Positions 8,038-15,375 of a stretch of DNA of 16,990 bases are shown here, piece by piece. Each line of letters starts with the position of its first letter. Within the stretch, counting starts at the first letter, position 1. Origin of the DNA: Patescibacteria group bacterium (GTDB taxonomy: Bacteria; Patescibacteriota; Patescibacteriia; UBA9934; GWF2-40-263). The translations under genes were made by a program, and so were the position numbers. The DNA is taken from contig SCSL01000091.1 of NCBI GenBank assembly GCA_004298405.1, forward strand, positions 1-16,990, written 5' to 3'. The notes under the pieces were generated by a model. It saw only the letters and a program-made list of their open reading frames with translations. It had not been told where the DNA came from and did no database searches.

Positions 8038-8399
8038 TTTCATTTGGCCGGTTCTTCAAAAGTTTCCAGCATGCGCTACGGGGAGTTATCGTCGTGTTTA
8101 GCGCTGAACAGAGTTTTCGGATCCAGGTGTATGTTGCCCTGTTTGTCGTGGTCGCTGGTTTTTTCTTCCAGATTAAGACGTACGAGTGGATCCTTCTCAT
8201 TCTGCTTATTGGTTCCGTGCTCACGCTTGAGATCATCAACAGTATTTTCGAGCGGATCGTTGATTCGTTTAAGCCACGGATTCATCCAATGGTGAAAGAC
8301 ATTAAAGATAGTATGGCCGGGGCAGTCCTCCTTGTTTCTGTTATTGCTGCCATTGTCGGGATCACGATTTTTTACCCACATCTTGTGAGGGTGCTTTGA
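8034..8399 (+). CDS. dgkA: DgkA-family diacylglycerol/undecaprenol kinase
   Basis: A 121-residue integral membrane protein with three hydrophobic segments (about 27-46, 50-68 and 95-117). The DgkA family phosphorylates diacylglycerol (Gram-negative) or undecaprenol (Gram-positive) with ATP in the inner membrane. The active-site pattern is intact: EIINSIFE carries the E..N...E triad, and IKDSMAGAVL carries the lysine-aspartate that coordinates ATP. An N-terminal amphipathic helix with AEQSFRIQ holds the other conserved glutamate. The ATGA overlap with ybeY (ATG 8034, TGA 8035-8037) indicates translational coupling. Which lipid is used cannot be read from the sequence; undecaprenol recycling for wall synthesis would fit the ftsAZ neighbourhood. 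Confidence 0.93.
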   Translation: MISFGRFFKSFQHALRGVIVVFSAEQSFRIQVYVALFVVVAGFFFQIKTYEWILLILLIGSVLTLEIINSIFERIVDSFKPRIHPMVKDIKDSMAGAVLLVSVIAAIVGITIFYPHLVRVL

Positions 8400-8411
8400 T
8401 AACGATATACT
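8383..8411 (+). promoter_or_regulatory. Sigma70-type promoter for ftsA
   Basis: The -35 box TTGTGA (8383-8388, 4/6 to consensus), a 17-nt spacer and the -10 box TATACT (8406-8411, 5/6) overlap the 3' end of dgkA. The expected transcription start is about 8417-8418, only a few bases before the ftsA ATG at 8422, and no Shine-Dalgarno sequence precedes that ATG. Confidence 0.5.
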
Positions 8412-8421
8412 GCCACTAATT

Positions 8422-9681
8422 ATGTCTGAAGAGATTTATACAGGGCTTGATGTAGGAACCTACGCGATTCGGGTTGCGGTAGGGAGACTTGTGCCCTCAC
8501 CGGAGGGGGGAGAACAAATCCATATGATTGGAGCTGTTGAGGTACCCAGCGCCGGAGTAAACAAGGGAACAATTACAAACCTTGAAGACGCCGTTTCGTC
8601 CATCTCGCGAGCGCTTGAACAGGCGGAGCGCATTACAGGAGTCCCTTTGAGCAAAGCATGGGTAGGCATCAATGGGAGCCATATTTTGTCCCAGGAGTCA
8701 CGCGGGGTGATTGGGGTCGGTCGTAGCGATGGAGAGATTCGAGATGAGGATGTTGAGCGGTCCATCGAAGCGGCACGTACGGTTGCCACGCCGACCAATT
8801 ACGAAATCATCCACGTGATCCCAAAGAGTTTTACTGTAGATGGTCAGCGGGGCGTGAAGGATCCGGTAGGAATGAATGGCATTCGCTTGGAGGTCGATGC
8901 CATTATTATTCAGGGTCTTGGCTCACAGATCAAAAATCTTACCAAAGCCGTATATCGGACCGGACTTGATATTGAAGACCTTGTTTTTTCTATTCTTGCG
9001 ACCGCCGAGGCCGTGGTAAGCGACCGCCAGAAGGAACTGGGGGTTTGTGTGGTGAACATTGGAGCTTCCACAACCAGTTTGGTCGTGTACGAAGAGGGAG
9101 ATGTGCTCCATACAGCCGTGCTCCCTATTGGGTCTGACCATGTCACGTCTGATATTGCTATTGGACTCCGGACATCTATTGAAGTCGCAGAACAGGTGAA
9201 ATTACATTACGCGACTTGTATTCCCGAGGATGTCCAGAAAAAAGAAGAAATCAATTTGGGTGAGCTCGGGGCACCAGAAGAGGAAATTGTAGGAAGGCGA
9301 TTTGTGGCGGATATTACGGAAGCTCGTGTTCAAGAGATTTTTGAGCACGTGGATCGCGAGTTGAAGAACATTGATCGCTCCGGAATGCTTCCTGCGGGAG
9401 TCGTCCTCACTGGAGGAGGGGCAAAACTTAGTGGCATTCTCGACGCGGCAAAATCAGCCTTCCGTCTCCCTGTTTCCCTAGGAACTCCCATTGGCGTGAC
9501 GAGTGTCATTGATCGAGTGAATGATCCAAGTATGAGCACGGCGATGGGACTTGTGCTTTGGGGACACCACATTCGAGGTTCTAGTGGTCGAGGAGGGATA
9601 GGGCAATTATTTTCCAAGCTTGGCGACATAAACAAACTCAGCTCGGGTTTCAAAAAAATTTTTAAATCCTTGAAACCCTAA
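8422..9681 (+). CDS. ftsA: Cell division protein FtsA
   Basis: A 419-residue actin-fold protein that tethers FtsZ filaments to the membrane and recruits the divisome. The phosphate-1 loop YTGLDVGTYAIRVAVGR is at 6-22, the FtsA-specific 1C/SHS2 region at about 85-165, phosphate 2 at VNIGASTTS (211-219) and the adenosine motif VVLTGGGAKLSGI at 327-339. The C-terminus ends in an amphipathic basic helix (from GQLFSKLGDINKL to KKIFKSLKP), the usual membrane-targeting sequence. Phosphate 2 departs from the usual DIGGGTTD: N212 replaces the aspartate and S219 the last acidic residue, so ATP handling may differ. The length is standard. It lies 22 bp after dgkA with its own promoter-like signal, and ftsZ follows after about 170 bp. 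Confidence 0.96.
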   Translation: MSEEIYTGLDVGTYAIRVAVGRLVPSPEGGEQIHMIGAVEVPSAGVNKGTITNLEDAVSSISRALEQAERITGVPLSKAWVGINGSHILSQESRGVIGVGRSDGEIRDEDVERSIEAARTVATPTNYEIIHVIPKSFTVDGQRGVKDPVGMNGIRLEVDAIIIQGLGSQIKNLTKAVYRTGLDIEDLVFSILATAEAVVSDRQKELGVCVVNIGASTTSLVVYEEGDVLHTAVLPIGSDHVTSDIAIGLRTSIEVAEQVKLHYATCIPEDVQKKEEINLGELGAPEEEIVGRRFVADITEARVQEIFEHVDRELKNIDRSGMLPAGVVLTGGGAKLSGILDAAKSAFRLPVSLGTPIGVTSVIDRVNDPSMSTAMGLVLWGHHIRGSSGRGGIGQLFSKLGDINKLSSGFKKIFKSLKP

Positions 9682-9684
9682 GTT

Positions 9685-9719
9685 CTTCCGACTTCCGACT
9701 CCTGATTTCCGAGTACCGA
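9685..9719 (+). repeat. Degenerate heptamer tandem repeat (five units)
   Basis: Five consecutive 7-mers, CTTCCGA, CTTCCGA, CTCCTGA, TTTCCGA and GTACCGA, begin four bases after the ftsA stop. The purely tandem 7-nt phase resembles the short tandemly repeated heptamers known from some bacterial intergenic regions. Confidence 0.7.
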
Positions 9720-9747
9720 TGTTATACACATCCTCTTTTTTGTTTTC

Positions 9748-9775
9748 TTGACAGTGGAGATGTCGGTGTTAAAGT
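9748..9775 (+). promoter_or_regulatory. Sigma70-type promoter for ftsZ
   Basis: A consensus -35 box TTGACA (9748-9753), a 16-nt spacer and a weaker -10 box TAAAGT (9770-9775, 4/6) lie between ftsA and ftsZ. Transcription would start near 9782, giving a leader of about 68 nt before the preferred ftsZ ATG at 9850. Confidence 0.5.
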
Positions 9776-9788
9776 GTTGAATGATTTT

Positions 9789-9817
9789 TGTGCTCAGTTC
9801 AGCAAATTTTGAGCACA
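9789..9817 (+). promoter_or_regulatory. Dyad / stem-loop in the ftsZ leader
   Basis: TGTGCTCA (9789-9796) and TGAGCACA (9810-9817) are perfect 8-bp inverted repeats around a 13-nt A/T-rich centre. They lie just after the predicted start of transcription, where an operator or an mRNA hairpin controlling ftsZ would sit. Confidence 0.45.
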
Positions 9818-9849
9818 TTATTTGTTCAAGCGTAATGAAGATGAAACCT

Positions 9850-11070
9850 ATGGCCCAAGTGAAGCCAGACATTGAGACCTTTGCCAAGATTAAAGTCGTT
9901 GGTATTGGAGGAGGTGGAGGGGCATCCGTCAATCGCATGATCTCGGACAACATTAAGGGAGTTGAATTTATTGTCGTGAACACGGATGTCCAGGCGCTGA
10001 ATCAAAACTTGGCTCCTCGTAAAATTCCGATCGGAAAGACGCTTACTCGAGGATTGGGAGCTGGGATGAATCCAGAGATTGGATCACGCGCGGCTGAGGA
10101 AAACCAAAATGAAATTCGAGAAGCGCTTTCAGGCGCTGACATGGTGTTTATCACCTGTGGGTTGGGAGGAGGAACGGGAACCGGAGCGATTCCAGAAGTC
10201 GCGAAACTTGCAAAAGACATAGGAGCCCTCACCGTTGCCGTAGTGACAAAACCCTTCACGTTTGAGGGCGCTCAGCGTCGACGAATTGCTGAAGACGGAT
10301 TCGAGCGTCTTCTTCAACATGTAGACGCGATCATTACGATTCCCAATGACCGTGTGCTTCAAATCATAGATAAAAAAACATCACTCATTGATGCATTCAG
10401 TGTTGTTGACGACGTTTTGCGCCAGGGGGTACAAGGGATCGCCGAGCTCATTACCGTTCCAGGCCTCATCAATGTCGACTATGCCGACGTGAAAGCCATT
10501 ATGGAAAGTTCTGGTTCAGCACTTATGGGCATTGGTCGAGCGACCGGTGAAAATAGGGCTGTTGAGGCGGCAAAACAGGCCATTGCGAGTCCGCTCTTGG
10601 AGCTTTCGATCGATGGGGCGCGAGGGATCCTGTTCACCATTTCGGGCGGGAGTGATTTGGGGATGCATGAGGTCGCTGAGGCGGCAAAAGTCATTACGAG
10701 TTCTGCCGACGAGGAAGCTCGTGTGATTTTCGGTGCGAATATTGACGAAGGAATGAATGAAGAAGTGCGTATTACAGTGGTGGCGACAGGGTTTGACTCA
10801 CGCGAGCGTCGCACAAAAGTTCCTGGGGCGGTTGAGGTTCAAGCGCAAAGCACATGGACTCCCGCATCAAATAGTTTTTTGCGCGCACGCGATGAAGAAC
10901 TGCCGTCGCAAAGGTCAAAGGTCAATTTTCAAGCACCTGTCATAGAAAGATCGATTACTCCAAAAATTGAGACGCCAAAGCCGCGACCCGTCGTGCCGGC
11001 GCCCGTGCCGGCACAAAAAGAGGAAGATGAGATAGAGATTCCAGCGTTTATTCGTAAGAAAATGATGTAA
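9850..11070 (+). CDS. ftsZ: Cell division GTPase FtsZ
   Basis: A tubulin-like GTPase that polymerises into the Z-ring. The N-terminal GTP loop VVGIGGGGGASVNRMI, the tubulin signature GGGTGTG (106-112), the T7 region (NVDYADVKAIM) and the Ser/Gly-rich GGSDLGMHEV stretch are all present. A variable basic/proline linker ends in the conserved C-terminal peptide IEIPAFIRKK, which binds FtsA. The frame is open from ATG 9781, but the extra 23 residues (MIFVLSSANF...) do not look like FtsZ and would overlap the predicted transcription start and the dyad, so I prefer ATG 9850 (MAQVKPDIETFAKIK, 406 aa); ATGs at 9835 and 9841 are also possible. No Shine-Dalgarno site is evident for any of them. An intrinsic terminator follows the stop. 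Confidence 0.95.
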   Translation: MAQVKPDIETFAKIKVVGIGGGGGASVNRMISDNIKGVEFIVVNTDVQALNQNLAPRKIPIGKTLTRGLGAGMNPEIGSRAAEENQNEIREALSGADMVFITCGLGGGTGTGAIPEVAKLAKDIGALTVAVVTKPFTFEGAQRRRIAEDGFERLLQHVDAIITIPNDRVLQIIDKKTSLIDAFSVVDDVLRQGVQGIAELITVPGLINVDYADVKAIMESSGSALMGIGRATGENRAVEAAKQAIASPLLELSIDGARGILFTISGGSDLGMHEVAEAAKVITSSADEEARVIFGANIDEGMNEEVRITVVATGFDSRERRTKVPGAVEVQAQSTWTPASNSFLRARDEELPSQRSKVNFQAPVIERSITPKIETPKPRPVVPAPVPAQKEEDEIEIPAFIRKKMM

Positions 11071-11094
11071 TAAGGCGTGACGTAAGGTCGCCTG

Positions 11095-11125
11095 CCCACC
11101 GTAGCCCCGCGAAGGTGGGTTTTTT
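11095..11125 (+). terminator. Intrinsic terminator after ftsZ
   Basis: CCCACC (11095-11100) pairs with GGTGGG (11114-11119) around a 13-nt loop (GTAGCCCCGCGAA), followed at once by six T. It lies 25 bp after the ftsZ stop. Confidence 0.8.
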
Positions 11126-11133
11126 GTTATAAT
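11125..11133 (+). promoter_or_regulatory. Extended -10 promoter for nrdR
   Basis: TGTTATAAT gives a TGn extension plus a consensus TATAAT (11128-11133). No -35 box is present at 16-18 nt upstream, where the ftsZ terminator stem lies. Transcription would begin near 11140, about 29 nt before the nrdR ATG. Confidence 0.6.
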
Positions 11134-11168
11134 ACGCAACGGTCATTTCATGTTTGCGATAGAGATTT

Positions 11169-11663
11169 ATGTACTGTGCCGTGTGCAACCATAAAGACTC
11201 AAAAGTTGTTGATTCGCGTATTTCAACAGACGGGGCCAGTGTTCGGCGTCGTCGGGAATGTGAGAAGTGCGGATTTCGATTTTCAACGCTTGAAGAAGTT
11301 GAACTGTTAGATTTGACCGTGGTGAAACGTGATGGAAGGCGTGAAACGTACTCACGTGAAAAGATGATTCGAGGCTTGGAGAAGTCATTAGAGAAACGGC
11401 CATTCACAGACCAAACCTTCCAAAAACTTGTCCACAAGATTGAGCGTGATGTCCAAAAGAAGCGGCGTGGTCAGCTCACCACACAGGAGCTTGGCGAGAT
11501 TGTGATGAAGCATCTGAAAAATTTTGATAAAGTAGCCTATATTCGTTTCGCTTCCGTGTATCGCTCATTTGAAGATGTGGGAGCATTTGAATCGGAATTG
11601 AAAAAATTGAAACAGCGAGTCGTCAAGAAAATTCGTCGAAAATCATCCAAGACCTATGAATGA
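11169..11663 (+). CDS. nrdR: Transcriptional repressor NrdR
   Basis: A 164-residue regulator that represses ribonucleotide reductase genes in response to dATP/ATP, coupling nucleotide supply to replication. The N-terminal zinc ribbon uses C3/C6 (CAVC) and C31/C34 (CEKC), with the basic RRRREC stretch between them. The ATP-cone domain (about 46-136) begins VVKRDGRRETYSREKM and includes YIRFASVYRSFED. The length is typical, with a basic tail. It has its own extended -10 promoter behind the ftsZ terminator and overlaps the next gene by 8 nt. No ribonucleotide reductase gene is in the window, so its targets are elsewhere. Confidence 0.96.
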   Translation: MYCAVCNHKDSKVVDSRISTDGASVRRRRECEKCGFRFSTLEEVELLDLTVVKRDGRRETYSREKMIRGLEKSLEKRPFTDQTFQKLVHKIERDVQKKRRGQLTTQELGEIVMKHLKNFDKVAYIRFASVYRSFEDVGAFESELKKLKQRVVKKIRRKSSKTYE

Positions 11664-12906
11664 CCAAAAACCGTCCGTCACACAAACCCTCTTTGTGATC
11701 GGGCTCGCGATCAGTGCTATTCTTGGTTCTGTTGCGGGATCGTTGACGACATTTTTTTTATCTTCCCAACTTGGATCGTTTGCGCTGTTTGATGCTTCTC
11801 CATCCACCTTGAGTCCAGAGGCCGTTGAATCCCGCATCGTTGAGCTTATCGAGGAAGAAAGTGCAACTATTGCCGTGGTCGAGCGTGTGACACCTGCCGT
11901 TGTCAGTATTGTTGTGAAGAAAGCGCGGGGAGAACTTCAGGATAGTGCTTCGAGTTTTTTCGGTGGAGCATTTTATTTCAATGAACCACTTGATGAGGTC
12001 AGCGCCGCGGAGCTTGTGGAGATCAGCAGTGGAACCGGTTTTTTTGTCACACAAGATGGATATCTCCTTACGAACAGGCATGTGGTGGATGAAGATGGAA
12101 CTGAGTTTTTTGTTGTCACGAATGATGGCGAGGAGTTGCCAGCTAAGCTTGTTGATGTCGATCCTCTCCAAGATATCGCGATCTTGCGTGTAGAAGGGGA
12201 GGCTTTTGCCACGGTCATCCTTGGGGATTCAGATGACCTTCGGATCGGCCAGACTGTGATCGCGATTGGGAATACGCTTTCTGAATTTCGTAATACCGTC
12301 ACGAAAGGCGTTGTCTCAGGGATCAATCGTCGTGTGACCGCGGGAGATTCATTTAATGCGGAGGTGATCGATCAAGCGATCCAGACAGACGCCGCGATTA
12401 ATCCGGGAAACTCCGGAGGTCCGTTGATCAACTTGCTCGGTGAAGTTATCGGAATAAACACCGCGGTGAGTTTCCAGGGGGAGTCCGTTGCGTTTGCGAT
12501 TCCGATTAATGAGGCTAAGCGTGCGGTAGAAGATGTACAGACGTATGGGCGCATTGTGCGTCCATGGTTAGGGGTGCGGTATGTTCTCGTGACTCCAGAA
12601 GAGGGATTCCCCATCCCGCCAGAGAGGGAAGGGAGCGAGGCTGAGGATGCCTATGAAGTTGGCGCGTTGATTGTCTCGGGAGATCAACCAGGGGATCTTG
12701 GGGTATTTGCGGGATCTCCCGCAGATGTAGCGGGTCTGAAAGAAGATGATGTCATTGTTGCCGTCGATGGCGAGCCGCTTTCGGAGGAACAGGCACTGGC
12801 GGAGCGTTTAAACGATTACCGTCCGGGAGATGTCGTGACTCTCACCATTGTGCGTGGGACGGAACGATTTGATGTTGAGGTAACGTTAGCCGAGTACGGC
12901 GAGTAG
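11656..12906 (+). CDS. htrA: HtrA/DegP-type serine protease with PDZ domain
   Basis: A 416-residue membrane-anchored protease of the S1C family, acting outside the cytoplasmic membrane in protein quality control. An N-terminal hydrophobic segment (10-38) is an uncleaved anchor or signal. The trypsin-like domain carries the full catalytic triad: H142 in LTNRHVV, D173 in DPLQDIAILRV and S253 in NPGNSGGPLI. A linker insertion (about 313-345, Pro/Glu/Asp-rich) precedes a single PDZ domain (about 346-412; GSPADVAGLKEDDVIVAVDG). One PDZ domain is the DegS/HtrA-like arrangement, not the two-PDZ DegP form. The ATG overlaps the end of nrdR and pyk starts two bases after the stop, so the three genes are probably cotranscribed. 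Likely clients here are the exported cysteine-rich proteins (inference). Confidence 0.95.
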   Translation: MNDQKPSVTQTLFVIGLAISAILGSVAGSLTTFFLSSQLGSFALFDASPSTLSPEAVESRIVELIEEESATIAVVERVTPAVVSIVVKKARGELQDSASSFFGGAFYFNEPLDEVSAAELVEISSGTGFFVTQDGYLLTNRHVVDEDGTEFFVVTNDGEELPAKLVDVDPLQDIAILRVEGEAFATVILGDSDDLRIGQTVIAIGNTLSEFRNTVTKGVVSGINRRVTAGDSFNAEVIDQAIQTDAAINPGNSGGPLINLLGEVIGINTAVSFQGESVAFAIPINEAKRAVEDVQTYGRIVRPWLGVRYVLVTPEEGFPIPPEREGSEAEDAYEVGALIVSGDQPGDLGVFAGSPADVAGLKEDDVIVAVDGEPLSEEQALAERLNDYRPGDVVTLTIVRGTERFDVEVTLAEYGE

Positions 12907-12907
12907 T

Positions 12908-13975
12908 ATGACGAAAAGAACACATATTGTGTGCACGGTTGGACCCTCGAGTGCGCGTCCGGAGATGCTCGAAAAAATGATGCACGCGGGGATGGACATG
13001 GCTCGACTGAATTTTTCCCACGCAACCCAGAAAGACCATGCGCGTCTCATTCGCTCTATTCGCGCCGCCTCCAGAAAAGCCAAAAAGCGTGTGCCGATTA
13101 TACAAGATCTACAAGGTCCTAAAGTTCGATTAGGGAAACTTCCCAACGCGGGTGTCGAGTTGCCACAAGGTGGGACCATCATCCTCACAACAGCAACGGA
13201 CACGTACTCAGTTGGAAAGCTCCCCATCACCTCTACGTTGTTACACAAGGAAGTGAAAAAAGGGGATCGAGTCCTTATAGATGATGGGATGCTCGAACTT
13301 ATCGTGACGCGTGTTGTGGGTCGGGATATTTTGACCAACATCCTCAATGGAGGGAATGTGACTTCCCACAAAGGCATGAATTTTCCTGACTCGACGCTTA
13401 GGGTTCCTGTCCTCACCGCAAAGGACAAGGCAGATGCCGAGTTCGGGATTGCGAAGGGAGTTGAATGGATCGCGCTTTCCTCTGTGACAAATCCCGCGCC
13501 TGTTCGTGCTCTTAGGCGACTTATCAAAAAAAATACGCCCAAAGGCAAACCGATGGCACAGGTTATGGTAAAGATTGAAACACGTTCAGCGATTGATCGT
13601 TTTGACGAGATTTTGAAGGTGGCCGATGGCATCATCATCGCTCGAGGTGACCTGGGCGTTGAAATCAATGTAGAGGAAGTCCCCATTCGACAGAAGGAAT
13701 TGATCCATGCCTGTCGACAGGCGGACAAACCTGTCATTGTGGCGACACAGATGTTGGACTCCATGATCCGGAACCCTCGACCAACGCGCGCAGAAGTGTC
13801 GGATGTGGCGAACGCTGTGTTTGATTGCGCGAGCGCAGTGATGCTCTCGGGGGAATCTGCCAACGGCAAATATCCGCTACAAGCGGTAAAAATGATGACA
13901 AAAATTGTGAAAGAAGCTGAGACGTCCTGTTACGACGATCAGTGCGAGACCATTGCATCGAAGACATGGTGCTAG
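12908..13975 (+). CDS. pyk: Pyruvate kinase lacking the C-terminal domain
   Basis: Catalyses phosphoenolpyruvate + ADP to pyruvate + ATP, the last step of glycolysis. At 355 residues it is over 100 shorter than the usual bacterial enzyme. The A domain (TIM barrel) and B domain (about 71-160) are complete and active-site residues are present: R33, N35 and S37 in ARLNFSH, D67 in QDLQGPKVR, K222 and E224 in VKIE, D248 in ARGDLG and T280 in ATQMLDSM. The PTRAEVSDVANAVFD signature is at 292-306, followed by MLSGESANGKYP. The protein stops 16 residues after MTKIVKEAE, where the allosteric C domain normally begins. The next gene on the opposite strand starts straight after, so no C-domain remnant is left. 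It starts one base after htrA. Probably active but not controlled by the usual effector site (inference). Confidence 0.95.
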   Translation: MTKRTHIVCTVGPSSARPEMLEKMMHAGMDMARLNFSHATQKDHARLIRSIRAASRKAKKRVPIIQDLQGPKVRLGKLPNAGVELPQGGTIILTTATDTYSVGKLPITSTLLHKEVKKGDRVLIDDGMLELIVTRVVGRDILTNILNGGNVTSHKGMNFPDSTLRVPVLTAKDKADAEFGIAKGVEWIALSSVTNPAPVRALRRLIKKNTPKGKPMAQVMVKIETRSAIDRFDEILKVADGIIIARGDLGVEINVEEVPIRQKELIHACRQADKPVIVATQMLDSMIRNPRPTRAEVSDVANAVFDCASAVMLSGESANGKYPLQAVKMMTKIVKEAETSCYDDQCETIASKTWC

Positions 13976-13994
13976 GTGGTGGGCCTTTCTTGTC

Positions 13995-14429
13995 TCATTC
14001 TTGGGTTGTTGTTCCTCGATACTCATTTTGGGCAATGAGCCATGATTCACAGCGAGGATCCAGGCACGCTTGGAGCGCAAATACGTATTCCGTTTGAGGA
14101 TCAAGTCCGTCTGGGTCTAGGCTCACTCGGTCGTGTTCCCCTGATTCCTTACGAAGGAGTGTCCCATCCGTCTTGCTGATGGATACGACAAAATGATTGT
14201 ATGTTTCTTCAGGCGCTTGCCACCGAAGGGTCAAGGTTGTTGAGGGAGAACGCTCAAATGGAAAAACTTGCAGGTGTGGATTCCATGTGCCAGAGGCGCC
14301 TTCGTAGAGATCAACGTGAATCTTTCCATTTGAATCAATCTGTGAGGTCGACCACCAGGCATAGCCAGCGAGCCCGATCAGCACGACCGCTAACCAAATA
14401 AAATGTTTCATACTCACGATTTTTGACAT
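13995..14429 (-). CDS. Small membrane-anchored protein with fibronectin III-like domain
   Basis: A 144-residue protein with an N-terminal membrane segment (about 8-25, HFIWLAVVLIGLAGYAWW) and a C-terminal domain (about 50-135) that reads as fibronectin type III: the LTLRWQAPEETYNHFVVSI strand pair, then LDPQTEYVFALQAC, the usual L.p.t.Y.f.v pattern. It should be exposed outside the membrane. I chose the ATG at 14429 because an AAGG lies six bases upstream; the open frame extends to 14486 but the added residues are not convincing, and ATG 14411 (MKHFIW) is an alternative. It converges with pyk (19-bp gap) and diverges from the ccdA-like gene, whose -35 box overlaps its start codon. No function can be assigned. 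Confidence 0.75.
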   Translation of the reverse strand: MSKIVSMKHFIWLAVVLIGLAGYAWWSTSQIDSNGKIHVDLYEGASGTWNPHLQVFPFERSPSTTLTLRWQAPEETYNHFVVSISKTDGTLLRKESGEHDRVSLDPDGLDPQTEYVFALQACLDPRCESWLIAQNEYRGTTTQE

Positions 14430-14452
14430 ACAAGCCTTACGACGTCTACAGT
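14423..14452 (+). promoter_or_regulatory. Sigma70-type promoter for the ccdA-like gene
   Basis: A consensus TTGACA (14423-14428), an 18-nt spacer and TACAGT (14447-14452, 4/6 to TATAAT). Transcription would start near 14459. The -35 box covers the first codon of the divergent gene, so the two genes may affect each other's expression. Confidence 0.45.
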
Positions 14453-14480
14453 TTATCGCTAAACAGTGAACGTGAAAAGG

Positions 14481-15200
14481 ATGCATACAAGTTATATGGG
14501 GATGTTTTTTCTCGCCCTTGCCGCTGGTGCCATTACCGTTACCTCACCATGCATCATCCCGATTTTGCCGATCATCCTCGGTTCGGCCTTAAAGGATCAT
14601 ACATGGTATCCAGTCTATCTTGTGCTCGGGATGGCAACCACCTTCACGACCCTTGGGATGCTCTTTGGGGCATTCGGCAATAATGTACCGATAGACCGCG
14701 TCTTGTTAAACCAGGTCGCCGTTTTGTTGATTGGGCTCATGGGAATCGCACTGCTCGTGAAACCGGTAGGGGATGTGTTTTCGAGAGGGACCACGATGCT
14801 CACATCCTGGATTGGCACACGCGGTCTCAAAGCCAATGCGCTTGAACAACCAAGCGAAGCATTTGCATTAGGATCATTACTTGGCATTGTGTGGGCGCCA
14901 TGTGCCGGTCCGATTCTGGGATCGATCATCTTACTCGCGTCTACAACCGGCAGTACACTTATGGCCGGACTCCTCCTCTTCACGTATTCGATTGGCGCGG
15001 GTCTTCCTATTCTGCTGATTGCCTATGGCGGCAAGCGGGCGGTGGCGGGAAGACACTTCGTTCAAGAGCATTCAGAAACTCTCAAAATGGCGTTTGGAGC
15101 CCTTCTGCTTATCACTGCCATCCTTATGACAACTGGGATCCTTAAGGGACTTGAGGCACTTATTGCTCCATATGCGCCCATTTGGAGTTCGCAATTCTAA
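14481..15200 (+). CDS. ccdA: CcdA/DsbD-type thiol-disulfide electron transporter
   Basis: A 239-residue protein with six predicted membrane segments. The CcdA/DsbD-beta family passes electrons from cytoplasmic thioredoxin to partners outside the membrane through two cysteines. Both are here: C24 in TSPCIIPILP and C141 in VWAPCAGPILG, each in the family's proline-rich context at the start of its three-helix repeat. The length is normal for CcdA and lacks the extra DsbD domains. The start is uncertain: ATG 14481 is preceded directly by AAAAGG; GTG 14466 would add five residues. A strong stem-loop follows the stop. No thioredoxin-like partner is encoded nearby. Reduction or shuffling of disulfides in the cysteine-rich exported proteins is a reasonable role, though inferred. 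Confidence 0.9.
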   Translation: MHTSYMGMFFLALAAGAITVTSPCIIPILPIILGSALKDHTWYPVYLVLGMATTFTTLGMLFGAFGNNVPIDRVLLNQVAVLLIGLMGIALLVKPVGDVFSRGTTMLTSWIGTRGLKANALEQPSEAFALGSLLGIVWAPCAGPILGSIILLASTTGSTLMAGLLLFTYSIGAGLPILLIAYGGKRAVAGRHFVQEHSETLKMAFGALLLITAILMTTGILKGLEALIAPYAPIWSSQF

Positions 15201-15222
15201 CCACCTTTGGCTCTTTGTAGGA

Positions 15223-15253
15223 CATAAAACACCGAACGAGTCGGTGTTTTATG
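15223..15253. terminator. Stem-loop terminator after ccdA
   Basis: A 13-bp perfect stem (CATAAAACACCGA / TCGGTGTTTTATG) with a 5-nt loop, 22 bp after the ccdA stop. The stem carries A and T runs at both ends, so it can work on either strand, and it faces the - strand genes to its right. Confidence 0.75.
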
Positions 15254-15375
15254 GCGGGGCGTTGTGGAAGGGGTTGGAACGCATTTTATGACGAGTTTGG
15301 GTCATTTGTAACCGCCTGGTGTTTCGATCTTTTGATCACATCCAAATCTGGTTCCTATGATTTGGCAAATAGAGT

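Noticed and set aside
9781..9849. N-terminal extension of FtsZ from ATG 9781
   Set aside because: The 23 extra residues do not resemble FtsZ and cover the predicted transcription start and the dyad; ATG 9850 gives a family-like start.
12886..13869. Long 327-codon ORF on the - strand over pyk
   Set aside because: It lies antisense to a gene with all pyruvate kinase motifs and has no recognisable features of its own.
15281..15375. Gene or RNA between the ccdA stem-loop and the toxin-like gene
   Set aside because: No open frame of useful length, no strong fold and no promoter beyond chance matches.
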